The notes beneath the pieces were generated by a model that was not told where the DNA came from, searched no databases, and saw only the letters and a program-made list of their open reading frames with translations. 64,000 nt of DNA from Gossypium raimondii (taxonomy: Eukaryota > Streptophyta > Magnoliopsida > Malvales > Malvaceae): positions 1,302,001 through 1,366,000 of the forward strand of contig NC_068577.1 in assembly GCF_025698545.1 (NCBI RefSeq), written 5' to 3'. A program made the translations under genes and the position numbers. The stretch's first letter is position 1. Each line of letters begins with the position of its first letter. Positions 48,212 through 59,363 of the stretch are shown in pieces.

Positions 48212-49734
48212 AGAAGTCAATGTTTAAAAAAGAAAAGAAGCTCATTGAAATCTGGGTTTTGTCACCAAAAACTGGATTTGGATGAGTTTTCGAGGGATTC
48301 TTAAATTTTTCGTCATCAACATAAGAGATTAATATATTTATAAGTGTTTTTAACTTTTTGTTTTGAATTTTCTAATTAAAAATTGCCACGTGTCATGAAA
48401 TGATTAATTAAAATATTTTTAATGATTGGGGTAGTTTGGGTAACGAGGCATAATTTAAGTACCCTTTTGAGTAACAGAGTATAACTTAAGTATACGGCCC
48501 AAATTCACCCGGGCCTCACCAAGTAACAAGCCCAAAAATTTAAAACCTACCCAAGCCCAATTACAAAGCCCATTACCCAAAACACAAATCAGAAAAAAAA
48601 AAAACCCTAACCCTAGGTGCGCCGCACCTAGGGCCTTCTCGACATTGCCAAAGAATCGCCACCACCGACTCACCCCACTTGCGCCACAAGACGTCCCATC
48701 GTCCTCACCGCTCCACTGCAAACACGCAAGCAAAGAAGGACAAAACAAAGAAGAGAAACAATAGAAAATTGTAAAATGGCTATTTAAAAGCCATTCAAAC
48801 AGATCTAAAGGGGACGGATCTTTATTTTTGTAAAAAAGGAAGGATTTCCTTTTGAAAAAGCAAAAAAAAAAAAACAAAGAGAAATAAAAACAGAGAAAAG
48901 GTTTTAGTTTCCGAATCTTTTTTGTTCATTGTTATTTTTTTATTTATTTTTTTATTTTGATTTGTGTAAAATATATATGCATATACGCATATAGAAAAAA
49001 AAAAGAAAAAAGTACCTTTTTAGATTTTTCGCCACTGCAGCTTGCGGGCCGACGCGATGGCGCCGACGGCGCTCTCCTCGGGCTTCAAGGCTTCAAAAAT
49101 GGGGAGAGGGTTTGAGAGAATTTTAGGGTTTTTTTTAGGAAAAGAGAGAAAATGAAATTTTAAGGAAAAAAATGATTTATATAGGATATTAAAACGGCGC
49201 CGTTTTGAAGGAGACAAAACGACGTCGTTTTAACATGGATCGGACCGACCCGACCCGACCCGAACAGTCAAGGATCCGCGCGTTTCTGGATAAAAGGGGT
49301 TATTTGTGCTCCTGGTCCTTCCGCTTTTGAGGCTGTTTACGGTTGGGTCCTATTTTGTTTTTATTTTTCAATTTTGCCACAAAATTTCATTTTTCTCTCG
49401 ATTTGGTCCTCAATGAAGCTGTGCGTTTTAGAGGAGAAGGGAAATTTTCCCTTCCAGCCCCTCTATGTTATTCGCACATTCAAATCAATCCCTCCTTTTT
49501 TATTTCGATTTCACCCCGTATTATTTGCTTTTATTTCGATTTAGTCCCCTTTTTAGCATTTTTATTATTTTCTTCATTATTTTAATGTATTATCATCTTT
49601 TATTATTTATTATTATTATTATTATTATTTTAATTACTTATATATACATATATATATTTTAACTTTAGATTATTTTATTATTCTATTAGTAATATTATTA
49701 TTATCCTTATTTCATTTATGTTTTCTTTCATTTT

Positions 49735-49770
<36 letters not shown>

Positions 49771-49773
49771 TTT
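49735..49773. repeat. (TTTA)n microsatellite
   Basis: A near-perfect TTTA run inside the solo LTR, within a longer AT-rich zone (49560-50230) of TA, TAT and TTTA tracts. Confidence 0.9.
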
Positions 49774-50307
49774 TATTTTTCTTTCTTTTCTAAAAGTTTG
49801 TTATATATATATATATATTATATACACGCACATATTTTTGTAACATATATATGTATACCTTTAAAGGTTATTAAATTTATCTTTATATTTTATTTTTCTT
49901 ATATATATACTTATGTTTTTTATACTGTAATTAATTTACATACGCAATTATATATATCTATGTGTATATTTTAATCTTCATAAGTAATGTGTATACATAT
50001 TTATATGCTTATACGTTTATAGTATGTAATTTGTATACATACCCATGTACATACCTTTTAGTTTTCATAAATATATGCATTCATGCTTATTTACATTGCT
50101 TATTATGTCTTATAATATATATATATATACATACATACACGTGTACATCCATACATTTCTTGCATTTTTATAATTTTATTTGCTTGATTCATTTATTCAT
50201 TTATTTATTTACTTATTTATTTATCCATTATATTCATTTTCACTCAGATTCCTGAAAAGGAAAATTTTAAAAGTAAAAGTAATACTCGATATTTGGGATC
50301 TTTGAGA

Positions 50308-50770
50308 GAATCGAGCCCTAACGTGTTGAGTTCCGATTTTCTTCGTTGGACCTAAAAAATCGAGATTACTCTTTTAAAAATGATAAAAAGCTCGTTATCG
50401 AGAATTCAATACGTTGTGTCCTAACGCATTGGATGTGACACGTTGTTTTCTCGAGACGAGGATTTTCCGAAATAAAATGCAATATTCAATGTTTAATATT
50501 TTGAGAAATTGTGCCCTAACGTATTGGGTTGTAGTTTCTTTATTTGATTTAAACAATTGAATATCCTTTTAAACTTTATTACACGAATCTTTTCAAACTT
50601 AAGTTTTAAATGATCTCGGGAATAAAAAAGATCGTGTCCTAACTTACTGGTCGTGATCCCTTTTTTAAATCCGAGATAGCCAAATATCTTTTAAATAAGC
50701 TTTTTTTTATTTCGCGTAGCGGGAATTCGAGATATTGTGTCCTAACTTACTGGATATGATTCTCTTTCTC
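50308..50770. repeat. Degenerate ~105-bp subrepeats inside the solo LTR
   Basis: Five occurrences of a core like 'tgtgtcctaacgcattgg' lie near 50314, 50418, 50511, 50633 and 50735. Each is followed by a 'gat...ttctc' stretch and preceded by 'cgagaatt'-like sequence. Spacing is about 95-120 bp. Confidence 0.7.
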
Positions 50771-51220
50771 GATTAACGTGAAATATGCTTCTTTTTCCAA
50801 AAATTTTCAACATTTTAATAAAAGGATCGTGTTTTTAAAATTCTTTAAAGTTTTCAGTTTTTCGATATTAAGACATTAAGTAATCAACTAGGTACCAATT
50901 TTTCGTTTTCGTCAAAAAGGATTGGTGGCGACTCCCGTTTTTTTCGTTTTCGTCAAAACCCAAGTCGACCCCGTTTTCATCAAAAAAATGTGTCAACATT
51001 AAGTACCAACATGAAAAATTGGGTATCATTTTAAGTACCATTTAGTGGATTAAACCTTTTAAAAAGTAATTAATATTTTAGTATTTAGTCCCCAATTCAT
51101 GCAATACGGATCCAAATGAAGCCCAAACACTAAAATAACCCATAAATCTAAAATAAGCCTTCCAAAAAACCCGAACCGAAGCCCACCTTATCCTTCAAAT
51201 AACGTCGGATCAAACCCCCA

Positions 51221-51261
51221 AAACCCTAATTCCCCTTTTCGTATATCCGCCACCTATATAA
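51221..51261 (+). promoter_or_regulatory. Telo-box and TATA box of the P0 gene
   Basis: AAACCCTAA at 51221-51229 is a telo-box, common in plant ribosomal-protein promoters. TATATAA at 51255-51261 is a fitting TATA box about 200 bp before the start codon. A second 'aaccctaat' lies at 51271. The role is inferred from known promoter architecture. Confidence 0.6.
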
Positions 51262-51463
51262 ACGAACTTCAACCCTAATCTTCATTTTTACCGGCCTCCA
51301 ATCCTTCAACACTTTTTTTTTTCTTTCACAAAATCGAACAGAGGTTAAAGTGACGGCGCCGATTGGCTGTCCGCCTTGACTGAGCTTCCGGCATCGTCTT
51401 GGCCCTCGATTTTGCACTTTAAAACCTTTTTTTTTTACCACTAAACCTTTTTTGTTTTTAGAA

Positions 51464-53473
51464 ATGGCAGTGAAACCCTCCAAGGCCGATAAGAAAATCG
51501 CCTACGACGCGAAACTATGCCAGCTTTTAGACGAGTACACCCAAATTTTAATCGCCGCCGCCGACAACGTGGGTTCTAACCAGCTCCAGAACATTCGTAA
51601 AGGTCTCCGAGGTGACTCAGTTGTTCTTATGGGGAAGAATACTATGATGAAAAGGTCGGTTAGGATGCATGCTGAGAAGACCGGGAACCAAGCTTTTCTT
51701 AACCTTATCCCCTTGCTTCAGGTGCTTTAAAGTTTAAATCTTTATTTATTTTTTTTGCATAATATTGGGTTTTTAATAGTATTTGATAAATAAATGAACT
51801 GTTTTTGTGGGAATTTTTTGAATTAGGGTAATGTGGGTTTGATCTTTACTAAGGGTGACTTGAAGGAAGTAAGTGAGGAAGTTGCCAAGTACAAGGTATG
51901 TATCTTTATATATATTGGATTTATATTTTCAGTTCTTTTCACTTATGATACTTTTAATGGAAATTTAAAAGAACTGCTCTTACTGTAATTTAAGAACATA
52001 TGTACGTACTTGATTAATATGTTCAGTGGCAGCAAGTTGAGGTTATTGTTATGTAATTTGAGATTTGGTCCCTGAATTTGGAAATTTGATTAGGTTGTCC
52101 TGGTATGATGAGGAATATTAAATATGTTCAATTAGCAAATTTTGACAGAAACTACTAATGACTGAAATGATTGGACTAGGGTTTTTAAATCGAAATGTAG
52201 GAATGCATTTTTAACTTTTAAACTACATTGATCAAATCTCAAATTCTATACAAGTATTGGGTCTAACCTTACATTTTAACCTTTAGAAATTTTGCATGGT
52301 TAGTGAAAAATTAGTAAATACAAGTTGCATCGACGATACCTGTTTATGTTGTATCTCATTGATAAAACAACATAATTTAGTAGAATTAGGAGCTGAATGA
52401 AAGCTCCATAGGTCTACTGTTGCATTTAGAAATTTTTTGGTCTCAAGCTGCCAGTTCACTTCTTAATATATTTGCTTGTTTACTTCAACCCATCTCTGGG
52501 TTTCGGTCCATATTTGTTGTTCATTTGGTCTTGGTTTGAACATTCGTGTTCCAGTGTTTGATCGACGATTTGGAGTTCAATATTTTAAATTGCTTCATTC
52601 TATTTGTTTTTGCACTTTAAAAGAATTCTGTTGGGTTTGATATCGTAATTTTGCACAAACAGGTCGGAGCTCCTGCTCGTGTTGGTCTAGTTGCACCAAT
52701 TGATGTGGTTGTTCCACCAGGCAACACTGGGCTTGACCCATCACAGACCTCTTTCTTCCAGGTAATGTCACTGTTCTGATTTTTGCGTGTTCTACTTGTC
52801 TGAGTCAAAACTCAATTCTGATTGTAAATTTCTTATTACGTTTTAGGTGCTGAATATTCCAACCAAGATTAACAAGGGTACTGTCGAAATTATCACCCCT
52901 GTCGAGCTTATCAAGAAAGGTGAAAAGGTTGGTTCTTCTGAGGCTGCACTTCTTGCCAAGCTTGGAATCAGGCCCTTCTCATACGGTCTTGTCGTCCTAT
53001 CTGTTTACGACAATGGCTCAGTCTTTAGCCCTGAGGTCCTGGATCTCACCGAGGAAGACCTGATTGAGAAATTTGCTACTGGTGTCTCCATGGTCACCGC
53101 ATTGTCTCTTGCCATCTCATACCCAACTCTTGCTGCTGCACCACACATGTTCATCAATGCATACAAGAACGTCTTGTCTGTCGCAGTTGCAACAGAGTAT
53201 TCTTTCCCTCAGGCTGATAAAGTGAAGGAGTACTTGGCGGTATGGAATTGTCTTTCTATCTTGTGTTTTATATCAGAATTCTCATATTAGTTTGAGCTAA
53301 ATATTTGTTGCTGCATGCCAATCCAGGATCCAAGTAAGTTTGCGGTTGCTGTTGCCGCTGTTGCTACTGATGCGGGTGCAGCCCCAGCTGCTGCTGCTGC
53401 GGCAGCTGAGGAGAAGAAACCAGAACCCGAAGAAGAGTCGGATGATGATATGGGATTCAGTCTCTTTGACTAA
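51464..53473 (+). CDS. RPP0: 60S acidic ribosomal protein P0 (uL10)
   Basis: Five exons (51464-51721, 51827-51895, 52663-52761, 52847-53239, 53327-53473), all GT-AG and in phase, give 321 residues, the normal plant length. P0 is the base of the ribosomal stalk: it binds 28S rRNA and carries the P1/P2 dimers that recruit elongation factors. Seen in order are [89 protein letters not shown] and [21 protein letters not shown] flexible alanine-rich hinge leads to the conserved acidic tail [12 protein letters not shown]. Intron 2 is the longest, about 770 bp. The gene is intact, with a telo-box promoter that fits a housekeeping gene. Confidence 0.97.
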
Positions 53474-54839
53474 GGTTGTATTATTATTTGTTTGGGTTGC
53501 AAGACATATCAGTTACAATGGTGTGGTTGGATTATATTCTCTAGTTTCTCTCTTGTGTATTTTGATTGCTTTTTAAGTTTGGAGAATTTTTAAGTTTATA
53601 AAGTGTTAAATTTGATTTCGGTTTACATGGTTTGAATTTTAATTTAAATTTTTTAAAATCCATAAAATACGAACTAATATAAAATAAAATTACATTATAA
53701 TTCTCATCAAGATATATAAGAAGTCCTACTAGAGTTCTTCATAGCCAGGTTGGTTCTATGTATAATATTAGCACATTTTATATTTATTAAAGCTTAGTCT
53801 GGCTCAAAATATGAGTTTAGAATTTTGTTCAAGCTAGTCTATATTTGTAAATGGTTAATTCAAATTTATTTTATATTTATTCATATTTAAAAAAGTTGAA
53901 TATATATTATTTTTAATTCAATGTTTAGTAATTTTAATAATTTTTTATTTAATTAAATTTTATATATAATCTAACTTAACAATTTCCAATGTCTACATCA
54001 TGGTGGTAGTATTATATATTAAAGATTTAATTTTTATAATTAATAGCATACATAAAATACTATTAACTTAAAAACGGATTGGGTTTAGGCCTTCAATGTT
54101 CAAACTCGAGCCTGACTCATAATATAAATGTGTCAAATATTTTTGCTATATCCTTTCAAATTTTTGGCAGGTCTTTGGGCTTGGACAAATAGTATGATCC
54201 ATGAGCAGTTTCAGTCCCGAACAATCAAATTGATTCAAAAATGAAACAATGAGAGCTAAAGTGCTCAAAAGAAAAGAAAGAATAAGGACCAATTTGTTGA
54301 AAGATACAAACATCAAGGGCCTTTTTGATCTTTCATGGGATGAAAGGTAGATTAAAGAAGAAAGTTGGACGAAGGAAACACGTACCTAATTTTTATTCGA
54401 TTTGGTCCTAAAAGTCTGGCCATATGTTACATGATTGTATTAAAAAAAAGTGACCCCAACAACTCAATTACTTTGCTGCTAATCATCTCTCAAATATTCT
54501 TTTGTGGGATACATCCAATGATTTTTATGCCTTTTGTTTTTATGGTTATTTTTAGGAAGGTGGTTTGACATTAAAATGGGGTGCACCAACAATTTATTAA
54601 AATATATTTGTTTGACCTTTCAATTTGGACAAAACTCACACGAGTGAAATTAAGGACTAGAATATAAATCTTAGCATCTCTTGACCTAATTTTAGATTTT
54701 TAATAATCTTTTATATGAATAATTTTATCAAGTCATGATGTGCCATGATCTAGTATTTATAATTTCTTTCTTAATCTCAAACTATGATTATCTTTGTTAT
54801 TTAAAAATAATAAAGGTTTTTTTCGTTTCATTGCGGTCA
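53474..54839. other. 3' flank of P0 and intergenic DNA
   Basis: The first hundred bases are probable 3' UTR. 53770-54180 is a diverged GGCC-family copy ('cggattgggtttaggccttc', 'tctttgggcttggacaaata'). No gene was recognised; short frames at 54365-54568 and 54735-54935 are unsupported. Confidence 0.45.
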
Positions 54840-55320
54840 AATTCTGCTATCAAACCCTGTACTTTGTGTATGTTGAGAATTCAGTACGTGTACTTTAATC
54901 CGATTATTTTCGGTGCTTGTATTTGTAGAATTTGAAAATCTTAATCCTGACAAATGATTACTATTAAATTCATTAATTTAAGTTTTGTTATTTTTAAAAC
55001 TTGATGTGTCAAACATATGATCACATGTGAAATGCTATGCCTGTTTGTTATTTTCACATATTACTCACAAAAAAATCGTTAATGGATTTAACGATTGTTA
55101 TTTGCATTAAGACTAAAATCTTGAAATTCAAAAAAATATAACCATTAAGAATGATCTAATTGGTGAACGTGGATTAAATCTATAACTTTACACATAATGT
55201 AGGACTAATAACGTAATATAATCAAACAGATTTAACTATTATCATTGGGTCTGGAATAAAATTTTAAAATTCGAAAAATATCAAGACCAGATTAAAATAA
55301 AGTACTAATAGAGGGTCTAA
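54840..55320 (+). repeat. Dispersed repeat family F1, long copy
   Basis: The order 'aaaccctgtactttgtgtat', 'aacatatgatcacatgtgaa', 'attactcacaaaaaaatcgt' and 'ttatttgcattaagactaaa' matches 41585-42085. It ends 'agagggtctaatacatttca'. It has no coding capacity. Confidence 0.6.
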
Positions 55321-55964
55321 TACATTTCATAGTGGGTTGGAATAAGGCACTTGAAAAAGAACATGCAAGGATAGAGCCTTGGGAAATTGGCAAAGTGATG
55401 TAAGATTTTGTCTTTTTTTCTTCCTCCTTTTAAGATCTTTTTAGTATTGGATATACCCAACTTTATAAAATCAATAGCATAATTCTCCAAAATCATTAAA
55501 TTATTGGTTTTTGGTTTGGTGTTTGAAGCATCATCATCCAATTGTGTGTGTGTATATATATATATATATAACATCTTTAGTGACATCCATTAGCATTGAA
55601 GAATAATCTTCCTTAGGATCCAAATTCCAAGTTCACTAAATTCAAACTCTCTACTATGGATAAATTTTATATGTTTTTTTGAGTTTATCAACTATTTTTA
55701 CATTTTAAAGAGAATTTCACTTTGACCCTAAATATGAAAAAAGAATATTTAGTCCTTTTAAAAATAATAGAATTTATACATGGTAAAATTATATTCTAAT
55801 CTCTTAAAATTTTATAATTCAATTCTAAGCCCCGAAAATTTCGACTTTATCATTGACATGGATTCAAGAATAATATGACACGTCAACATATTTATCTAAT
55901 ATTAAACACTATTTTAATACCTATAATTTTATTGTTGTCGGTTTAAAACTGATTTTAGAAAGAA
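55321..55964. other. AT-rich intergenic DNA
   Basis: A GT/TA microsatellite lies at 55545-55570. No gene was recognised. Confidence 0.45.
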
Positions 55965-56150
55965 AAAAAACACATTTTGAAAATGTAGTAGAAAAGTGTT
56001 GTGAAAAAGTGCGATTTGTTAATTTTTAGTATTTACTATTGCTACAAAAAGTTGTGGTTGAAAGTTAGAATGTCCTTTTTTATATGATAGTGAAAAGTTA
56101 AAATACATGAAGTATAAATTTTAAATACTTTTTGAGTAATTAAAATAATT
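55965..56150. repeat. Fragment related to the element at 28590
   Basis: 'agaaaagtgttgtgaaaaag' and 'attgctacaaaaagttgtgg' followed by 'gttagaatgtcc' match the left part of 28590-29255 in order. A possible right part ('tattttgaaaagtgatatat') lies at 57890-57990, beyond the LINE piece and the hairpin MULE. Confidence 0.5.
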
Positions 56151-56229
56151 TTTTTTGGTATTGTCTGTAGGAAGCTTTGGAAGCAAAGGAATCTTACGGT
56201 TTTCCAAGAATTTTTTTATTTATTTTGCT

Positions 56230-56640
56230 AATATATTACAGTCTTTATGGCGTCGGGCGAGTTACATTAAGTCGAGGCCTGGTAGGCCTTGTGGACCTAA
56301 GAGTAGTCGATGTAGGAATTGTAGGTGGAGTTCACCATCTACTGGTTCTTTTAAAATAAATGTTGATGGTGCCCGTAATCTGTCTTTGGGTCATGCATCT
56401 TCGATAACAGTGGCAAGAGGTGTGTATGGTAGATGACTTTGGGGGATTGGGAGAAATATTAGAAGATGTAGTGTCGAACAAGTTGAACTCTAGTATGGGA
56501 TTTCAAGTGAAAGGAGGTTATTCTTGAGATTGATTACGCTCAAATTATTAAAGGTATTCATGGCGACCTTAAAGGACAAGCGAATTTATTTGGGTCCCCA
56601 AGAAGTTTTAATTTGTTTAAATGTTTATTTTTGGACACCA
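56230..56640 (+). pseudogene. LINE RNase H fragment
   Basis: The translation gives CRWSSPSTGSFKINVDGA-type sequence (seen as NCRWSSPSTGSFKINVDGAR), then LSLGHASSITVARGVYG. After frame changes come VILEIDYAQIIKGIHG and DLKGQANLF. These match the start (NVDGA) and second catalytic block of plant LINE RNase H. Stops and shifts make it a relic. Confidence 0.7.
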
Positions 56641-57069
56641 TTTCTGAGTAAATGCCTATCCACTACTTGTTGAAACTCGAAACAAAGAACCAGACCGGTC
56701 GTACCAAGTTGTCTTTTCCTATTATATATATATATATATATTAAAAAATTAATTTGTTGAGGACACTTTTTATTAATTTATTATTAATACTAGCAGTTAA
56801 CAATAGAGATGATCCATGCCGGACTATTTTTCTTTTTTCTTTTTAAATTATATTTATTCTTTTAAATTGTTGGTAGGCTTATGTTTTTCGATTTTATATT
56901 AATATATTAAATTTTATATAATACAAATATTAATATATTAAAAGCTATGTAAATATAAAATATTTTAAATATGATTATAGTATAACAATTGAAGATTATA
57001 TAAAATATTCACTGATTTGATGGTGTTTTGTAAAGAAATTAGAAGAAAACTATCACGGGTTAGTCCGGT

Positions 57070-57876
57070 GGGCAATTTACCATTAAAAGTCTAATTTTTT
57101 TAAATTTATTGAAATGGGCCCAGTATTTTATTATTTATCGGAATGGACCCTTTTCCCCTAAATCGCGTCCACGTCAGCGCGATATCAGGGGATGTGCCAG
57201 GAAATCGCGGCCACATAAGCGCGCTTTACTGACATGGCAACAAATCGCGTCCTCTGAAGAGCGATTTGTGTCCACGTCGACAAAAGCGCTACCGACGTGA
57301 CGCGATTTGCTCCTCCGCGAACGAAGGTAACGGTCCAAAAAAAACCTATTTGCTTCAACGGTCCACGTCAAGTCAAAATTATTTTTCCAGGACCTACTGT
57401 AGCAAAATCGCGTACACGTGGGCGCGACTTCAAAAATCCTTCTGATAAATCTTCCTACTTTGATTTTATCTTAAAAATCCATAAACACGAAACGTAATCC
57501 AATTTTGAATAAATTTTAATTAATTTAATTACGAAACCCTAAACCCTAATCCCTTATTTGTTTACTTTTTTTCTCTAAAAACCCTAACGTGAGAAACACG
57601 GCGAAATCGCGTCCCCAGGGGTGCGCTACGTGCCAGGAAATCACGTCCACGTCAGCGCGCTTTGCTGACGTGGACACAAATCGCGCTTCAGAGGACGCGA
57701 TTTGTTGCCATGTTAGCAAAGCGCGCTGACGTGGACGCGATTTCTTGGCACGTCCCCTGACATCGCACTGACGTGGACGCGATTTAGGGGAAAAGGGGCC
57801 ATTCCGGTAAATAATAAAATATCGGGCCCATTTCGGTAAATTTACAAAAAAATTAGTTTTTTTTGGTATTTTACCC
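57070..57876. mobile_element. Hairpin (foldback) MULE with exact 9-bp duplication
   Basis: TAGTCCGGT flanks it exactly on both sides (57061-57069 and 57877-57885). The ends are inverted (left GGGCAATTTACC, right GGTATTTTACCC), and the arms extend at least 200 bp with 'gaaatgggccc' and 'cccctaaatcgcgtccacgt' in mirror order. Each arm is itself made of short inverted subunits of 'aaatcgcgtccacgtcagcg' and 'gctgacgtggacacaaatcg'. The centre has 'aaaccctaaaccctaat'. There is no transposase. The small frames at 57109-57497 are by-products of the repeats. The GC content is well above the surroundings. Confidence 0.9.
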
Positions 57877-58019
57877 TAGTCCGGTATTATTATTGCGGTT
57901 GAAAAATACTTCTAAAATTTTAATTTAAAAGAAAAAAGATATTTTGAAAAGTGATATATAAAAGTGTGGTTTGTATGATGTGAGATTAGTTAACATAATG
58001 TTTATGAGCGATATCCATT

Positions 58020-58360
58020 CTAATAGGTTAAAACAAAACATAGGTCCCTATATTTTTAGAAAATTTGGATTTTTGTTTTCTTATTTTCATATTTCAAAAT
58101 TTAGGTTCAATTGTTAATACAGTTATTTTTTTGTTAAATTAGTTTGGTGTTATTTTGAAATATAAAAACACTCACTTGGTAGCAATGTAACTAAAAAATG
58201 ATATTGTAATGAACTTGAACTTAATAAAATAATTTTAATAATATTAACAAGAGAACTTAAATTTTGAAATATGAAAATAGAAAAATTAAATTGCTAGAAA
58301 AATAAAAGTACACGGGCTAAATTCTAAATTTACAAAAACTAAGGATTTATGGCATACTTT
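58020..58360. repeat. Foldback repeat related to the MITE at 6965
   Basis: The left 'AGGTTAAAACAAAACATAGG' faces the right 'ggcatactttaacct'. The inner arms 'gtccctatatttttagaaaa' and 'aatttacaaaaactaaggat' are inverted. The centre 'aatgaacttgaacttaataa' resembles that of 43735-44030. It has no coding capacity. Confidence 0.6.
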
Positions 58361-58535
58361 AACCTAACATAACAAATAAATATAAAAGGATTATAGTTTG
58401 GCCCTACAAAATGCTAGAATTTTAATTTAGTCATATTGAAAACCATAAAAATATATATATAAACCAATACAAAGATAAAATTACATTTTAACTTTTATAA
58501 AAACATATAATTTAATCTCAGGTCCTCTCCATTAG

Positions 58536-59150
58536 ACCTGTCTTTAGGGTAGGCCACCCGGCCCAACCGGAGGGCCCGCTCGAAAAGTGAGAGGATTTGG
58601 GTAAAAATATAGACTCAAAAATGGACTTGAGTAAAAAATAAGGCTCGTTTAAGAAACGGGCCGAGCCTCAGGTAAGACTTTTTTGGCCTAAGCCCAACCT
58701 AAATTTGTAAAATTTAAAAAAAATTAGTTTTTTGTTGTTTTTTTTTCACTGTGTTGCTATTATTTTCTTGTTGTTTGCTCACTATTTTGCCACAATTTCA
58801 CTATTATGTTGCTACTATTTTGTTGTTATTGTTTGGATATTGTATAACTCTTGTTTTATTAGTAATTTTGTTACTATTTTAGAGGCATTTGCTTGTTAAG
58901 TTGCACCTATTTTAGTATTATTTAAGTATACATAATTTTTTTAATTTATTTTTAATTTGTTGGGAAATATTTATTTTAATGTTTTTAGTATTTTTGATGT
59001 ATTATATATATTTAAAAATTATATAAAAAATTAACATGGGCAAACCAACTAGACCCGACTTTTAACATTTTTATCCGAATTAGGCTTGGACAAAATTTTA
59101 GACCCATTTTTCGGGTCGAGCCAAACCCAGACCTAATAAACGAATCTAAG
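58536..59150. mobile_element. GGCC-rich DNA element family, copy 2
   Basis: The left end region 'gtaggccacccggcccaacc' and right end region 'cccatttttcgggtcgagcc' are inverted-like. The middle (58755-58925, with 'ttttagaggcatttgcttgt' and 'taagttgcacctattttag') is the reverse complement of 11740-11905. It ends about 200 bp before the NdhN start codon. It has no coding capacity. Confidence 0.65.
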
Positions 59151-59363
59151 ATTTTGGTTGAACCGGCCTGGCACATGGAAACGTCTACTCTCCATGGGGT
59201 GGGTGGTTGAGTTAAGCTCAACTTGTATGAGTGGGTACCTTTTACTTCCTTATCTTGTTTTTCTTATCCACACACCCTACAACACTTTGCTCCCACAATC
59301 TCTATCTGCAATTGTGAATGGATTTCCTCCTATTACAAACAAACATCAGCAAAACATAAGGCA

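Larger units (their letters stand above)
48491..50998. mobile_element. Solo LTR (~2.5 kb) with TTAAG target duplication
   Basis: TTAAG at 48486-48490 and TTAAG at 50999-51003 flank a block starting TATACGGCCCAAATTCACCC (TG changed to TA) and ending ATGTGTCAACA. Inside are an AT microsatellite zone, 'attggtggcgactcccgttt' and 'ccaagtcgaccccgttttca' near the 3' end, typical in my memory of large plant gypsy LTRs. There is no gag or pol within or beside it, so the internal part was probably lost by LTR-LTR recombination. The open frame at 48455-48877 (-) has no family and is not called. The gypsy assignment is an inference. Confidence 0.68.

Noticed and set aside
48455-48877. A 140-codon minus-strand open frame in the solo LTR
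   Set aside because: It spans the LTR boundary at 48491 and the target duplication, so it cannot be an ancestral gene; its composition is low-complexity.
49560-50255. Tyrosine/isoleucine-rich open frames such as 49962-50255
   Set aside because: They are translations of TA, TAT and TTTA microsatellites inside the solo LTR.
57109-57497. Arginine-rich open frames on both strands at 57109-57497
   Set aside because: They are by-products of GC-rich inverted repeats in the hairpin MULE; stop-free stretches on both strands follow from the repeat unit.
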